NCBI RefSeq assembly: GCF_002198735.1 | Contig: NZ_MWLO01000069.1 | Coordinates: forward strand, 1 to 50,173 | Reading direction: 5' to 3' | Source of the DNA: Ideonella sp. A 288 | GTDB lineage: Bacteria; Pseudomonadota; Gammaproteobacteria; Burkholderiales; Burkholderiaceae_C | Length of the DNA: 50,173 nucleotides | Shown here: one piece after another, positions 17,147-25,444 of the stretch | How positions within the stretch are numbered: position 1 is the stretch's first letter | Layout: the number at the start of each line of letters is the position of its first letter | Notes under the pieces: model-generated | The model's database searches: none | Told to the model about the DNA's origin: nothing | Seen by the model: only the letters and a program-made list of their open reading frames with translations | Program-made: the position numbers and the translations under genes

Positions 17147-19144
17147 TCAGCGCCGCGAGCCCGGGTCGTGCCGGGCCAGCCAGCCGAAAAATTCGTCGTA
17201 CCAGAGCCGGCTGTTGCGCGGCTTGAGGATCCAGTGGTTCTCGTCGGGGAACCACAGCAGGCGGGCGTCGACGCCGCGGGCCTTCAGCGTGTTGTAGTAG
17301 GCCAGGCCCTGCGCGTCGGGCACTCGGTAGTCGAGCGCGCCGTGGATCACCAGCGTGGGCGTGTGCATGGTGCCGGCGAAGGCGTGCGGGCTCTGGGCGT
17401 GGATGCGCGCCATGTCGTCCCAGTACCAGGCGCCCAGCTCCTTGGAATGCCAGGCCCAGGCGTCGTCGGCGAACATCGCCGTCCAGTCGAAGCAGCCGGC
17501 GTGGCACACATAGGCGGCATAGCGGCCGGGCTTCACGTGGCCGTTCATCCAGGCCACCATGAAGCCGCCGTAGCTGCCGCCGGTGGCGAAGACGCGGCGC
17601 CGGTCGATGAAGGGCTTGCGCAGCATCGCGGTGGTGACGGCCTCGATGTCCTGCAGCTCGAGCTCGCCCCAGCGGTGGGTGATGCTGTCGAGGAAGGCGT
17701 GGCCGAAGCCCGACGAGCCGTGGTAATTGACCACCGCCACCACGTAGCCCTGCGCCGCGAAGGTCGCGTTGTTCCAGCGGTAGTGCCAGTTGTCGCCGAC
17801 GGACGTGTGCGGCCCGCCGTGGATCACCTGCAGCAGCGGGTACTTGCGCCGCGCATCGAAGCCCGGCGGGTAGAACAGCCACACCTGCACCCGTTCGCCC
17901 AATGCGCCGCGCACCCAGATGGCCTCGTGGCGGCCCAGGCGCAGGCCGGCCATCACCTTGTCGTTGAAGCGTTCGATGCGCAGCGGCGCCTCGCCCAGGC
18001 GCCAGGCGTGCACCCGCGCCGGGTGGTCGGCCGCGTCGGCGACCACCACGGTGGTGCCGCAGCGGCTGTCCCAGGCCTGCACCCAGCCGTCGTCGTTCAG
18101 CGCCTCGGCGGCTCGCGTGGCCAGGTCGAAGCGCCACAGCGGGCGGCGCCCATGGCGCTCGGCCGCCAGCAGCACGGACTGGCCGTCGTCGTGCCAGACC
18201 AGCGGGCCATGCACGTCCTGGTCCCAGTCGGCGCTCAGCAGCAGGTGGCCGTTGCCGCGCTCCCACAGGGCCAGGTGGCCCGGCGCGGTGTGGGTGCGGC
18301 CCTGGTGGCTGGCGATGAAGGCCACGCGGGTGCCGTCGGGGCTGTAGCGCGGTGCGGTGAAGCTCCAGTCGTCGTCGCGCACGATCGGCGTGATGCGGCC
18401 GTTGCGCAGATCGACCTCGGCCAGGGCGAATCGGGCGTCCGCGCGCTTTTCGGGCGCCGGGTCGTAGGCGAACACCGCCTTGCGCCCGTCGGGCGAAATG
18501 TCGAAGCAGGTGCCGTCGGGCTCGTGGCGCGGCAGCTCGTAGCCGCTGCCGTCGAACAGGTCGCGCACCTTGCCCGTGCAGATGTCCATCACGTGCAGGT
18601 GGGCCACGCGGCCCATGGGCACGAAGTGGTCCCAGTAACGGTACAGCGCCTCGCTGGTGGCGTAACCGGTGTCCTTGCGGTCCTTGTGGGCCTTCAGCGC
18701 CTTGGCCTGCGCTGCCGTGCCCGACAGGCCGGGCCACACCCAGGAGACGAAGACGATGCGCTGGCCGTCGGGCACCCAATGGAAGGCCTCCAGGCCGGTG
18801 GCCACCTCGCCCACGCGCTGGGCCTCGCCGCCATCGGGGGCGATGACGTAGAACTGCGCCTCGTCGTCCTTGCGGCCCTGCTGCTCGCGGCGGGCGACGA
18901 AGCCGATGCGGTCGCCCTGCGGCGAGAAGCGCGGCTGGCCGTCCTTGTCGCCGCAGTGCGTCAACGGTCGCGGTTGGCCGCCCAGGGTGGACAGCAGCCA
19001 CAGCGTGCTCGAGGCCTTGTTCTCGGCCATCGAGAAGCGGCTGACCGCCACCACCGCCTGGGCGCCGTCGGGCGACACGCTGGGGGCGCCCACGCGTTCC
19101 ATCTGCCACAGGTCATCGACGCCGATCGGCTTCTTGCGGGCCAT
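17147..19144 (-). CDS. S9-family serine peptidase (acylaminoacyl/dipeptidyl peptidase type)
   Basis: The protein has 665 residues from MARKKPIGVDDL. The N-terminal 390 residues form a propeller of WD40/PD40-like repeats (FSPQGD, ISPDGRK, YSPDGTRV). The C-terminal alpha/beta hydrolase domain carries the catalytic triad Ser524 in GGSYGGF, Asp605 in HGALDYRVP and His637 in DENHW. No signal peptide is seen, so it is probably cytoplasmic and clears short peptides or acylated peptides that fit through the propeller. It follows the GNAT gene on the same strand with an 88-base gap and may have its own promoter. Peptide specificity cannot be read from the sequence. Confidence 0.92.
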   Translation of the reverse strand: MARKKPIGVDDLWQMERVGAPSVSPDGAQAVVAVSRFSMAENKASSTLWLLSTLGGQPRPLTHCGDKDGQPRFSPQGDRIGFVARREQQGRKDDEAQFYVIAPDGGEAQRVGEVATGLEAFHWVPDGQRIVFVSWVWPGLSGTAAQAKALKAHKDRKDTGYATSEALYRYWDHFVPMGRVAHLHVMDICTGKVRDLFDGSGYELPRHEPDGTCFDISPDGRKAVFAYDPAPEKRADARFALAEVDLRNGRITPIVRDDDWSFTAPRYSPDGTRVAFIASHQGRTHTAPGHLALWERGNGHLLLSADWDQDVHGPLVWHDDGQSVLLAAERHGRRPLWRFDLATRAAEALNDDGWVQAWDSRCGTTVVVADAADHPARVHAWRLGEAPLRIERFNDKVMAGLRLGRHEAIWVRGALGERVQVWLFYPPGFDARRKYPLLQVIHGGPHTSVGDNWHYRWNNATFAAQGYVVAVVNYHGSSGFGHAFLDSITHRWGELELQDIEAVTTAMLRKPFIDRRRVFATGGSYGGFMVAWMNGHVKPGRYAAYVCHAGCFDWTAMFADDAWAWHSKELGAWYWDDMARIHAQSPHAFAGTMHTPTLVIHGALDYRVPDAQGLAYYNTLKARGVDARLLWFPDENHWILKPRNSRLWYDEFFGWLARHDPGSRR

Positions 19145-19232
19145 GCTCGCTCCGAGGGGGTGGGGCGGTGAGAGGGGGCGGCGACGGACAGCAGGCGGTC
19201 GCAGAGGAAACGTGGTGCGCCGAGCCGTGCAA

Positions 19233-19823
19233 TCAGCCGCGCGACAGCTGGAAATCTAGGTGGGCCCGCACGGTGGGCCATTCGTCGGCGGTGATGCTGT
19301 ACACGGCCGTGTCGCGCAGCGTGCCATTGGACGCGCGCTGGTGATTGCGCAGGATGCCATCGAGCTGCGCGCCCAGGCGCTCGATGGCGCGGCGGCTCTG
19401 GGTGTTGAAGCGGTGGGTGCGGAACTCCACCGCGATGCATTCGAGCGTGTCGAAGGCATGGGCCAGCAGCAGCCGCTTGCACTGGGTGTTGAGCGGCGTG
19501 CGCTGGGCGCTGCGCGCATACCAGGTGGAGCCGATCTCGACGCGCTGGTGGGTGGCGTCGATGTTCATGTAGGTGGTCATGCCGACCACCTTGCCCGTGC
19601 CGTCGAGCACGGTGAAGGGCAGCATCGAGCCGCTGGCCAGCAGGCCCAGGCGGCGCTCGATCTCGGCGGCCATGCGCTCGGGCGCCGGGATGGCCGTGTA
19701 CCAGAGCTGCCACAGGTCGCCGTCGCGCACCGCGTCGACCAGGGCATCGTGGTGGTCGGACGACAGTAGCACCAGCCGCGCCTGCGGCCCGGCCAGCGTG
19801 AGCGGCTCAGTGATTGGGCGCAT
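19233..19823 (-). CDS. GNAT N-acetyltransferase (RimJ/RimL-like)
   Basis: The protein has 196 residues and starts in a TGATG overlap with the MoxR stop. It has the layout of the acetyltransf_3 (RimJ/RimL) group: an N-terminal strand LTLAGPQARLVLL, the core VVGMTTYMN and EIGSTWY, and the late RFNTQSRRAIERLGA, where Asn and the following helix contact acetyl-CoA. Members acetylate ribosomal protein N-termini or small amines; the target here is unknown. Overlap with moxR suggests shared expression rather than shared pathway. Family assignment is secure, function is not. Confidence 0.88.
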   Translation of the reverse strand: MRPITEPLTLAGPQARLVLLSSDHHDALVDAVRDGDLWQLWYTAIPAPERMAAEIERRLGLLASGSMLPFTVLDGTGKVVGMTTYMNIDATHQRVEIGSTWYARSAQRTPLNTQCKRLLLAHAFDTLECIAVEFRTHRFNTQSRRAIERLGAQLDGILRNHQRASNGTLRDTAVYSITADEWPTVRAHLDFQLSRG

Positions 19824-20665
19824 CAGCGGTTGTGCCGCTGCATGAACACGAGTTTCTCGAACAGGGTCACGTCCTGCTCGTTCTTCAGCAGCGCGCCCAC
19901 CAGCGGCGGCACGCTGACCTTCTCGTCCTTGCTCTGCAGGGCCTCGAGCGGGATGTCCTCGGCCACCAGCAGCTTCAGCCAGTCGAGCAGCTCGGACGTG
20001 CTGGGCTTCTTCTTCAGGCCGGGCAGGTTGCGCACGTCGTAGAAGGTCTTCATCGCGGCGGTGAGCAGCTCTTGCTTCAGGCCGGGAAAGTGCACGTCGA
20101 CGATGCGCTTCATCGTGTCGGCGTCGGGGAACTTGATGTAGTGGAAGAAGCAGCGGCGCAGGAAGGCGTCGGGCAGTTCCTTCTCGTTGTTGGAGGTGAT
20201 GAACACCACCGGCCGGTGCCGCGCCTTGATCAGCTCGCGCGTTTCGTAGACGTAGAACTCCATGCGGTCGAGTTCGCGCAGCAGGTCGTTCGGGAACTCG
20301 ATGTCGGCCTTGTCGATCTCGTCGATCAGCAACGCCACCGGCTGCTCGGTGGTGAAGGCCTGCCACAGCGTGCCGCGCACGATGTAGTTGTGGATGTCCT
20401 TGACCTTCTCGTCGCCGAGCTGGCTGTCGCGCAGGCGGCTCACCGCGTCGTACTCGTACAGGCCCTGCTGGGCCTTGGTGGTGCTCTTGATGTGCCACTG
20501 CATCAGCGGCATGCCCAGCGCACTGGCCACTTCCTCGGCGAGCATGGTCTTGCCGGTGCCGGGCTCGCCCTTGACCAGCAGGGGCCGCTTGAGCGTGATC
20601 GCCGCGTTGACGGCGAGCATCAGGTCTTGCGTCGCGACGTAGTTGTCTGTGCCTTGGAATTTCAT
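19823..20665 (-). CDS. MoxR-family AAA+ ATPase
   Basis: The protein has 280 residues from MKFQGTDNYV. Walker A is GEPGTGKT, Walker B is ALLIDEID, sensor 1 is VVFITSNNEKE and the arginine-finger region is LPDAFLRRC. MoxR ATPases remodel or insert metal centres and membrane complexes, usually with a VWA-domain partner, which here is most likely the protein at 14629-15801. The two genes are separated by an acetyltransferase, a peptidase and an oppositely oriented cyclase. The promoter region is shared back to back with the cytochrome c gene. An upstream in-frame ATG at 20764 is rejected because it would cover the promoter elements. Confidence 0.92.
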   Translation of the reverse strand: MKFQGTDNYVATQDLMLAVNAAITLKRPLLVKGEPGTGKTMLAEEVASALGMPLMQWHIKSTTKAQQGLYEYDAVSRLRDSQLGDEKVKDIHNYIVRGTLWQAFTTEQPVALLIDEIDKADIEFPNDLLRELDRMEFYVYETRELIKARHRPVVFITSNNEKELPDAFLRRCFFHYIKFPDADTMKRIVDVHFPGLKQELLTAAMKTFYDVRNLPGLKKKPSTSELLDWLKLLVAEDIPLEALQSKDEKVSVPPLVGALLKNEQDVTLFEKLVFMQRHNR

Positions 20666-20708
20666 GGTGCGCCGGGTGGGTTCGTGCGGGTTCTTGCGGG
20701 TGCGGGTC

Positions 20709-20731
20709 AGTATAAGTGTCGGTCCTATAAT
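20709..20731. promoter_or_regulatory. Divergent promoter elements between moxR-type gene and cytochrome c gene
   Basis: TATAAT (20726-20731, plus strand) is a perfect -10 element 90 bases before the cytochrome start, though no good -35 lies 17 bases upstream. On the minus strand TATACT (20709-20714) could serve the MoxR gene, 44 bases before its start. The two elements are only 11 bases apart, so polymerases on the two promoters would overlap. This AT-rich patch is unusual for the window. Confidence 0.5.
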
Positions 20732-20821
20732 CTTTTGATCGCCCGCAAACGCGCCGGCACGCACATGCCGTAGGCATTTCGCGGCTCTGGCCTCTCAACC
20801 GCAGCAACCCACGTCCGAGCA

Positions 20822-21508
20822 ATGATCAAGAAAGCGCTTCCCCTGCTGCTGGCCCTGTCCGGCATCTGCACCCTGCCGCAGGCCCAGGAGGCCAAGCCCG
20901 GCGACGCGGCCCGGGGGGCCAGCAAGGCCGCCATGTGCATCGGCTGCCACGGCATCGTCGGCTACCAGGCCACCTTCCCCGAAGTGCACAAGGTGCCGAT
21001 GATCTCGGGCCAGGGCGGCAAGTACATCGTCGCTTCGCTGCAGGCCTACGCCAAGGGGGATCGCAAGCACCCGACCATGCGTGGCATCGCGGCCTCGCTC
21101 ACCGAGCAGGACATGGCCGATCTGGCCGCCTACTACGAATCGCACGGCAAGGCCGCCGGTGCCGCCGCGCCGGCCACCACCGTGGCCGCACCGCCCGAGG
21201 CCCTGAAGGATCGGCTGGCCGCCTGCGTGGCCTGCCACGGCGCCAACTTCAGTACGCCGATCGACCCCGCCTTCCCGCGGCTGGCCGGCCAGCATGCCGA
21301 CTACCTGCAGGTGGCCCTGAAGGCCTACCACACCGACGGCAACCCGAACGTCGGGCGCAGCAACGCCACGATGCGCAGCCAGGTCGTGCAAGAGTCGGGC
21401 GGCAAGAAGAAGCTCACCTTCACCAGCGGCGAACTCAAGCAGGTGGCGGCCTACATCGCCGCGATGCCCGGCGACCTGAAGGTGGTGCCGCAGTCCGGCC
21501 GCCGCTGA
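20822..21508 (+). CDS. Di-haem cytochrome c (c4/c553 type), periplasmic
   Basis: The protein has 228 residues with a signal peptide ending near PQAQ (residue 22). Two haem c sites are present: CIGCH (39-43) and CVACH (135-139), each in a similar half-domain of about 95 residues, the duplication typical of cytochrome c4. Methionines in the TMRG and TMRS segments are likely axial ligands. It would carry electrons in the periplasm, for example to a terminal oxidase. It stands alone with a strong terminator after it and is divergent from the MoxR gene, a recurring neighbour in betaproteobacteria as I recall. Confidence 0.92.
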   Translation: MIKKALPLLLALSGICTLPQAQEAKPGDAARGASKAAMCIGCHGIVGYQATFPEVHKVPMISGQGGKYIVASLQAYAKGDRKHPTMRGIAASLTEQDMADLAAYYESHGKAAGAAAPATTVAAPPEALKDRLAACVACHGANFSTPIDPAFPRLAGQHADYLQVALKAYHTDGNPNVGRSNATMRSQVVQESGGKKKLTFTSGELKQVAAYIAAMPGDLKVVPQSGRR

Positions 21509-21548
21509 TCGCTCCCCGGCCCGTCGGCGACGCCGGCCGGGCCCCTGT

Positions 21549-21574
21549 GAAACCGCTGCCTCGGCAGCGGTTTC
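21549..21574 (+). terminator. Intrinsic terminator after the cytochrome c gene
   Basis: A perfect 12-bp stem (GAAACCGCTGCC / GGCAGCGGTTTC) with a two-base loop is followed by TTCGTT. It lies 40 bases after the cytochrome stop and before the HD-GYP gene, isolating the cytochrome transcript. Confidence 0.85.
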
Positions 21575-21638
21575 TTCGTTCTGCACCGGGCGTTCGGTTC
21601 AAGTGCCTGGCCCGATCGGCCGATATCAGCCGTGAACC

Positions 21639-22931
21639 ATGGCCCAGCGCGACAGCACCCTGAAGAAGATCCCCGTCTCGGCGCTGCGCCTGGGCATGCA
21701 CCTGCATGCCATGGAAGGTGCCTGGCTCGACCACCCGTTCTGGAAGACGCGCTTCGTGCTCACCGACGCGGACGACCTCCGGCGCCTGCGCGAGAGCAAG
21801 GTGCGCGACTGCTGGATCGACGTGGCCCGCGGCCTGGACGTGGCCGTGGTCGACGACCTGCCGGCGCCGCGCCGCCCATCGGCCTTCCACGTGGCGTCGT
21901 CGTCGCCCACTGCGGCCGCGGTGGCCGACCCCGCAGCCCCGGCGACGCCATCGGTGCTGCCGCCGGCCTCGCAGCCGATGGCCGCCGAGCTGCGCAAGGC
22001 CGCCGAACTGTGCAACCGCTCGCGCGAGGCCGTGACCTCGATGTTCGCCGAGGCCCGCCTGGGCAAGGCGCTGGACGCCGACCGTTGCCTGCCGCTGGTC
22101 GACGACATCGCCTCGTCGGTGTTCCGCAACCCGGGCGCACTGGTCAGCCTGGCACGGCTGAAGACGCAGGACGACTACAGCTACATGCACTCGGTGGCGG
22201 TGTGCGCGCTGATGGTGGCGCTGAGCCGGCAGCTCGGCCTGGACGACGAGCGCTGCCGCGAGGCCGGCCTGGCCGGCCTGCTGCACGACCTGGGCAAGGC
22301 GGCGATGCCGCTGGACGTGTTGAACAAGCCGGGCAAGCTGACCGACGCCGAGTTCGCCATCATCCGCACGCACCCGGTGCGCGGCCACGAGATGCTGCAG
22401 GAGGCCAATGGCACCGGCGAGGTGGCGCTCGACGTGTGCCTGCACCACCACGAGCGCATGGACGGCCGGGGCTACCCGCACCAGCTGGCCGGCGACGCCG
22501 TCTCGCCGATGGCGCGCATGGGCGCGGTGTGCGATGTCTACGACGCCATCACCTCGAACCGGCCCTACAAGGCCGGCTGGGACCCGGCCGAATCGATCGC
22601 CCGCATGGCCTCGTGGAAGGGCCACTTCGACGAGGCCACCTTCCGCGCCTTCGTGCGCAGCCTGGGCATCTACCCCAACGGCTCGCTGGTGCGGCTGGAG
22701 TCGGGCAAGCTGGCCGTGGTGATGGAGCAGAACGGCGCCGCACTCACCGCGCCGATCGTCAAGGCCTTCTTCTCGACCCGCTCGTCGCTGCCCATCACGC
22801 CGGTGGTGATGGACCTCAGCCGGGCGGGCTGCGCCGACCGCATCGTCGACCGCGAGCAGCCGTCGAAGTGGAACTTCCCGCAGCTCGATTCGCTGTGGGC
22901 CGGCGACGAGGTGCTGGCGCGCAGCCACTGA
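21639..22931 (+). CDS. HD-GYP c-di-GMP phosphodiesterase with N-terminal DUF3391
   Basis: The protein has 430 residues. The first 70 residues ([15 protein letters not shown], then WIDVARG) match the DUF3391 domain common in HD-GYP proteins. An Ala/Pro linker follows at about 75-115. The HD-GYP domain has HD at residues 216-217 (LLHDLGK), [12 protein letters not shown] (269-280) and the later [13 protein letters not shown], so all metal ligands and the GYP loop are intact. It should hydrolyse c-di-GMP to pGpG or GMP, opposing the two cyclases in this window. It has no membrane segment. It is probably transcribed from its own promoter downstream of the cytochrome terminator. Confidence 0.93.
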   Translation: MAQRDSTLKKIPVSALRLGMHLHAMEGAWLDHPFWKTRFVLTDADDLRRLRESKVRDCWIDVARGLDVAVVDDLPAPRRPSAFHVASSSPTAAAVADPAAPATPSVLPPASQPMAAELRKAAELCNRSREAVTSMFAEARLGKALDADRCLPLVDDIASSVFRNPGALVSLARLKTQDDYSYMHSVAVCALMVALSRQLGLDDERCREAGLAGLLHDLGKAAMPLDVLNKPGKLTDAEFAIIRTHPVRGHEMLQEANGTGEVALDVCLHHHERMDGRGYPHQLAGDAVSPMARMGAVCDVYDAITSNRPYKAGWDPAESIARMASWKGHFDEATFRAFVRSLGIYPNGSLVRLESGKLAVVMEQNGAALTAPIVKAFFSTRSSLPITPVVMDLSRAGCADRIVDREQPSKWNFPQLDSLWAGDEVLARSH

Positions 22932-23017
22932 GCGGGCCGGCCTCGGCCCTGCGATTGCCTGGCGGGCGGCACAGGCCCGATACTGCGGGCTGCTGCTCCA
23001 ACCCAGAGGCTTTCGCC

Positions 23018-23209
23018 ATGATCGAGTTCACCCTGCCCACGATGACCTGCGGCCACTGCGTGCGCGCCGTCACCGAAACCGTGCAGCGCATCGACGCCGC
23101 GGCCCAGCTCCAGATCGACCTGCCGGCCCACCAGGTGCGCATCGACTCGCAGCAGCCGGCCGAGCGCTTTGCCGCCGCGCTGGCCGAAGAAGGCTACCAG
23201 CCGGCCTGA
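23018..23209 (+). CDS. Small heavy-metal-associated (HMA) protein, CopZ-like
   Basis: This 63-residue protein begins MIEFTLPTMTCGHC, with the metal-binding CxxC at Cys11 and Cys14, and keeps the beta-alpha-beta layout of HMA domains. AGAGG lies eight bases before the ATG. It probably binds Cu(I) and hands it to a P-type ATPase or acts as a cytoplasmic buffer; no copper ATPase or CueR gene is in the window. It ends eight bases before the next gene, so the two are likely co-transcribed. Confidence 0.88.
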   Translation: MIEFTLPTMTCGHCVRAVTETVQRIDAAAQLQIDLPAHQVRIDSQQPAERFAAALAEEGYQPA

Positions 23210-23217
23210 CCCGTTCC

Positions 23218-24813
23218 ATGCGCGCCATGACCCCCATCCCACGCGTCCTGCAGACGTGCATCGCCGTGGCTGCGCTGGCCATGGCCGCCGCGGCGCCCGC
23301 CCAGACCTTCCGCTGGGCCAGCCAGGGCGACCCGCAGACCATGGACCCTCACTCGCAGAACGAGGGCCTGACCAACAGCATGAACCAGCAGGTGTACGAG
23401 CGCCTGGTGGCCCGCAACCGCAAGCTCGAGCTCGTGCCCGCGCTGGCCACCGAGTGGCAGCAGGTGTCGCCGCTGCTGTGGCGCTTCAAGCTGCGCGCGG
23501 GCGTGAAGTTCCACGACGGCGCGCCGTTCACGGCCGACGACGTGGTGTTCTCGGTCAAGCGCGCGCAGGAGATCACCTCGCAGTTCTCCACCTATGCCAA
23601 TGCCGTGGGCGAGCCGCGCAAGGTGGACGAGCTGACGGTGGAGTTCCAGCTGCGCGGCGCCAACCCGGTATTCCTGCAGCACATCGAGCTGCTGTCCATC
23701 ATGAACAAGGCCTGGAGCGAGAAGCACCGGGTCACCAAGCCGCTGGACTACAAGAACAAGGAAGAGACCCACGCCTCGCTCAACGCCAACGGCACGGGGC
23801 CGTTCATCCTGGTCAATCGCGCGCCCGGCATCAAGACCACCTATCGCCGCAACGGCGCGTGGTGGAATCAGCACGAGGGCAATGTGCAGGAGGTGGTCTA
23901 CACCCCGATCGCCAACGACGCCACGCGCCTGGCGGCCTTGATTTCCGGCGAAATCGATTTTGTGCACGACCCGGCGCCGCGCGACCTGGCCCGGCTGCGC
24001 TCGGTGGCCGGCATCAAGGTGCTCGACGGCCCCGAGAACCGCATCGTCTTCATCGGCCTGGACCAGAGCCGGGACGAACTGCTGTACAGCAGCGTCAAGG
24101 GCAGGAACCCGTTCAAGGACCTGCGCGTGCGCAAGGCGCTGTACCAGGCCATCGACGTCGAGACGATGAAGACCAAGCTGATGAACGGCATGAGCGCGCC
24201 CACCGGCAGCATGACGCCGTCGCCGCTGGCCTCGTTCAACGACCCCGAGATCGAGCGCCGCCTGCCCTACGACCTGGCCGCCGCGCGCAAGCTGATGGCC
24301 GACGCGGGCTACGCCGACGGCTTCGAGGTGACGCTCGACTGCCCGAACAACCGCTACGTCAACGACGAGGAGATCTGCGTCGCGCTGGCCTCGATGTGGG
24401 CGCAGCTGAAGGTCAAGTTGCGTGTCAACGCCATGCCGCGCACGCTGTACTTCCCCAAGGTCGAGAAGCTCGACACCAGCCTGTTCATGTACGGCTGGGG
24501 CGGCGCCATCACCGACGCCGAGACGCTGTTCACCCCGGTGATGCGCAACCGCGGCGAGAAGGGCGTGGGCCTGTACAACTACAGCCAGGTGCGCAACGAC
24601 AAGTTCGATGCGCTGGCCGCGCAGTCCAGCGCCGAGACCGACCCGAAGAAGCGCGAACAGCTCATCCGCGCCGCGCTCACCGAATGGAAGGAGCAGGTGC
24701 ACACCATCCCGCTGCACCGCCAGGTGATCCCCTGGGCCGCGCGCAGCAACGTGGACGTGCCGCACCGGGCTGACAACTTCGTCACCGTGCAGTGGGTGAC
24801 GATCGGCAAGTGA
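23218..24813 (+). CDS. ABC transporter substrate-binding protein, family 5 (peptide/oligopeptide type)
   Basis: The protein has 531 residues, or 528 from the ATG at 23227. A signal peptide ends near AAPAQ (about residue 29). FRWASQGDPQTMDPHSQNE at the mature start, GVKFHDGAPFTADDVVFS and the C-terminal HRQVIPWAAR match the DppA/OppA family (SBP_bac_5). It would bind a di- or oligopeptide or related solute in the periplasm. No permease or ATPase genes adjoin it, so it is an orphan binding protein that must use a transporter encoded elsewhere, or act as a sensor partner. Confidence 0.92.
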   Translation: MRAMTPIPRVLQTCIAVAALAMAAAAPAQTFRWASQGDPQTMDPHSQNEGLTNSMNQQVYERLVARNRKLELVPALATEWQQVSPLLWRFKLRAGVKFHDGAPFTADDVVFSVKRAQEITSQFSTYANAVGEPRKVDELTVEFQLRGANPVFLQHIELLSIMNKAWSEKHRVTKPLDYKNKEETHASLNANGTGPFILVNRAPGIKTTYRRNGAWWNQHEGNVQEVVYTPIANDATRLAALISGEIDFVHDPAPRDLARLRSVAGIKVLDGPENRIVFIGLDQSRDELLYSSVKGRNPFKDLRVRKALYQAIDVETMKTKLMNGMSAPTGSMTPSPLASFNDPEIERRLPYDLAAARKLMADAGYADGFEVTLDCPNNRYVNDEEICVALASMWAQLKVKLRVNAMPRTLYFPKVEKLDTSLFMYGWGGAITDAETLFTPVMRNRGEKGVGLYNYSQVRNDKFDALAAQSSAETDPKKREQLIRAALTEWKEQVHTIPLHRQVIPWAARSNVDVPHRADNFVTVQWVTIGK

Positions 24814-24819
24814 TGCGTC

Positions 24820-24847
24820 GCCCGAGGGCTTAGCGCGGCGCTCGGGC
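24820..24847. terminator. Possible two-way terminator hairpin
   Basis: GCCCGAG (24820-24826) and CTCGGGC (24841-24847) form a 7-bp stem with a 14-base loop between the convergent ends of the binding-protein and DUF1841 genes. There is no T-run, so the call is tentative. Confidence 0.3.
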
Positions 24848-24856
24848 CTGGCCAGA

Positions 24857-25288
24857 TCAGCGCGTGGCGCGGCGGCGCACGGCGTCCAAATAGGCGTGGC
24901 CGTCGGGCGGCAGGCCGCTGCGCTGCGACGCCCAGATCATCTCGCCCAGGCACTCCATCACCTCGTGGTGGGCCTCGTGCAGCGATTGCCGCCGCGCGGC
25001 CAGCAGTTCCACCGCCTGGCGGATGCCGGTGGGCTGGTCGATGCCGCACTGCTCGGTGATCGACAGGTGCATCGACAGGTGCAGGAAGGGGTTGGTGCGG
25101 CCGTCTTCCACCGCGAAGCTGGCCGCCAGCGCGGCGTCGACGTCGGACAGGTCGGCGTGGTATTCGGGGTGCTGGTCGAGCCAGGGCGTGGCCAGCGCCT
25201 CCATCTGTGTCAGCGGCAGGCCGTCGCGGTGCTTGCGCCAGGCCTCGCAGAAGAAGCGGCGGACATCGTGCTGGGAGGGCTGGAACAT
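24857..25288 (-). CDS. DUF1841 family protein
   Basis: The protein has 143 residues from MFQPSQHDVRRFF. The conserved blocks NPFLHLSMHLSI, HEVMECLGEMIW and the HPEYH segment match DUF1841, a family of small cytoplasmic proteins widespread in beta- and gammaproteobacteria. No enzymatic role is established; conserved His and Glu residues hint at metal binding, which is only inference. The gene is divergent from the TauE/SafE gene, with 156 bases between them that hold an inverted repeat (see 25352-25432). Confidence 0.85.
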   Translation of the reverse strand: MFQPSQHDVRRFFCEAWRKHRDGLPLTQMEALATPWLDQHPEYHADLSDVDAALAASFAVEDGRTNPFLHLSMHLSITEQCGIDQPTGIRQAVELLAARRQSLHEAHHEVMECLGEMIWASQRSGLPPDGHAYLDAVRRRATR

Positions 25289-25351
25289 GGCGACGGTTGG
25301 GTGGCTCGCGGTGCTGCAGCCGTGAAGCTGGGCTGACGCCGGGGTGGGGCA

Positions 25352-25432
25352 CGACAATCGCGGCGTGACACGACCCGAAGGCCCAGGCATGCGCAGGCGT
25401 TGCGATCGAACGGTGGAACCGCGGCATTGTCG
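25352..25432. promoter_or_regulatory. Widely spaced inverted repeat in a divergent promoter region
   Basis: CGACAAT at 25352-25358 is repeated in inverse orientation as ATTGTCG at 25426-25432, each followed by a CG-rich hexamer. Each copy contains GACAAT, a plausible -10 hexamer pointing to its own gene: plus strand towards TauE/SafE, minus strand towards DUF1841. They may therefore be two divergent promoters rather than one operator. Neither has a clear -35. Confidence 0.3.
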
Positions 25433-25444
25433 CCGGCCGGCACG

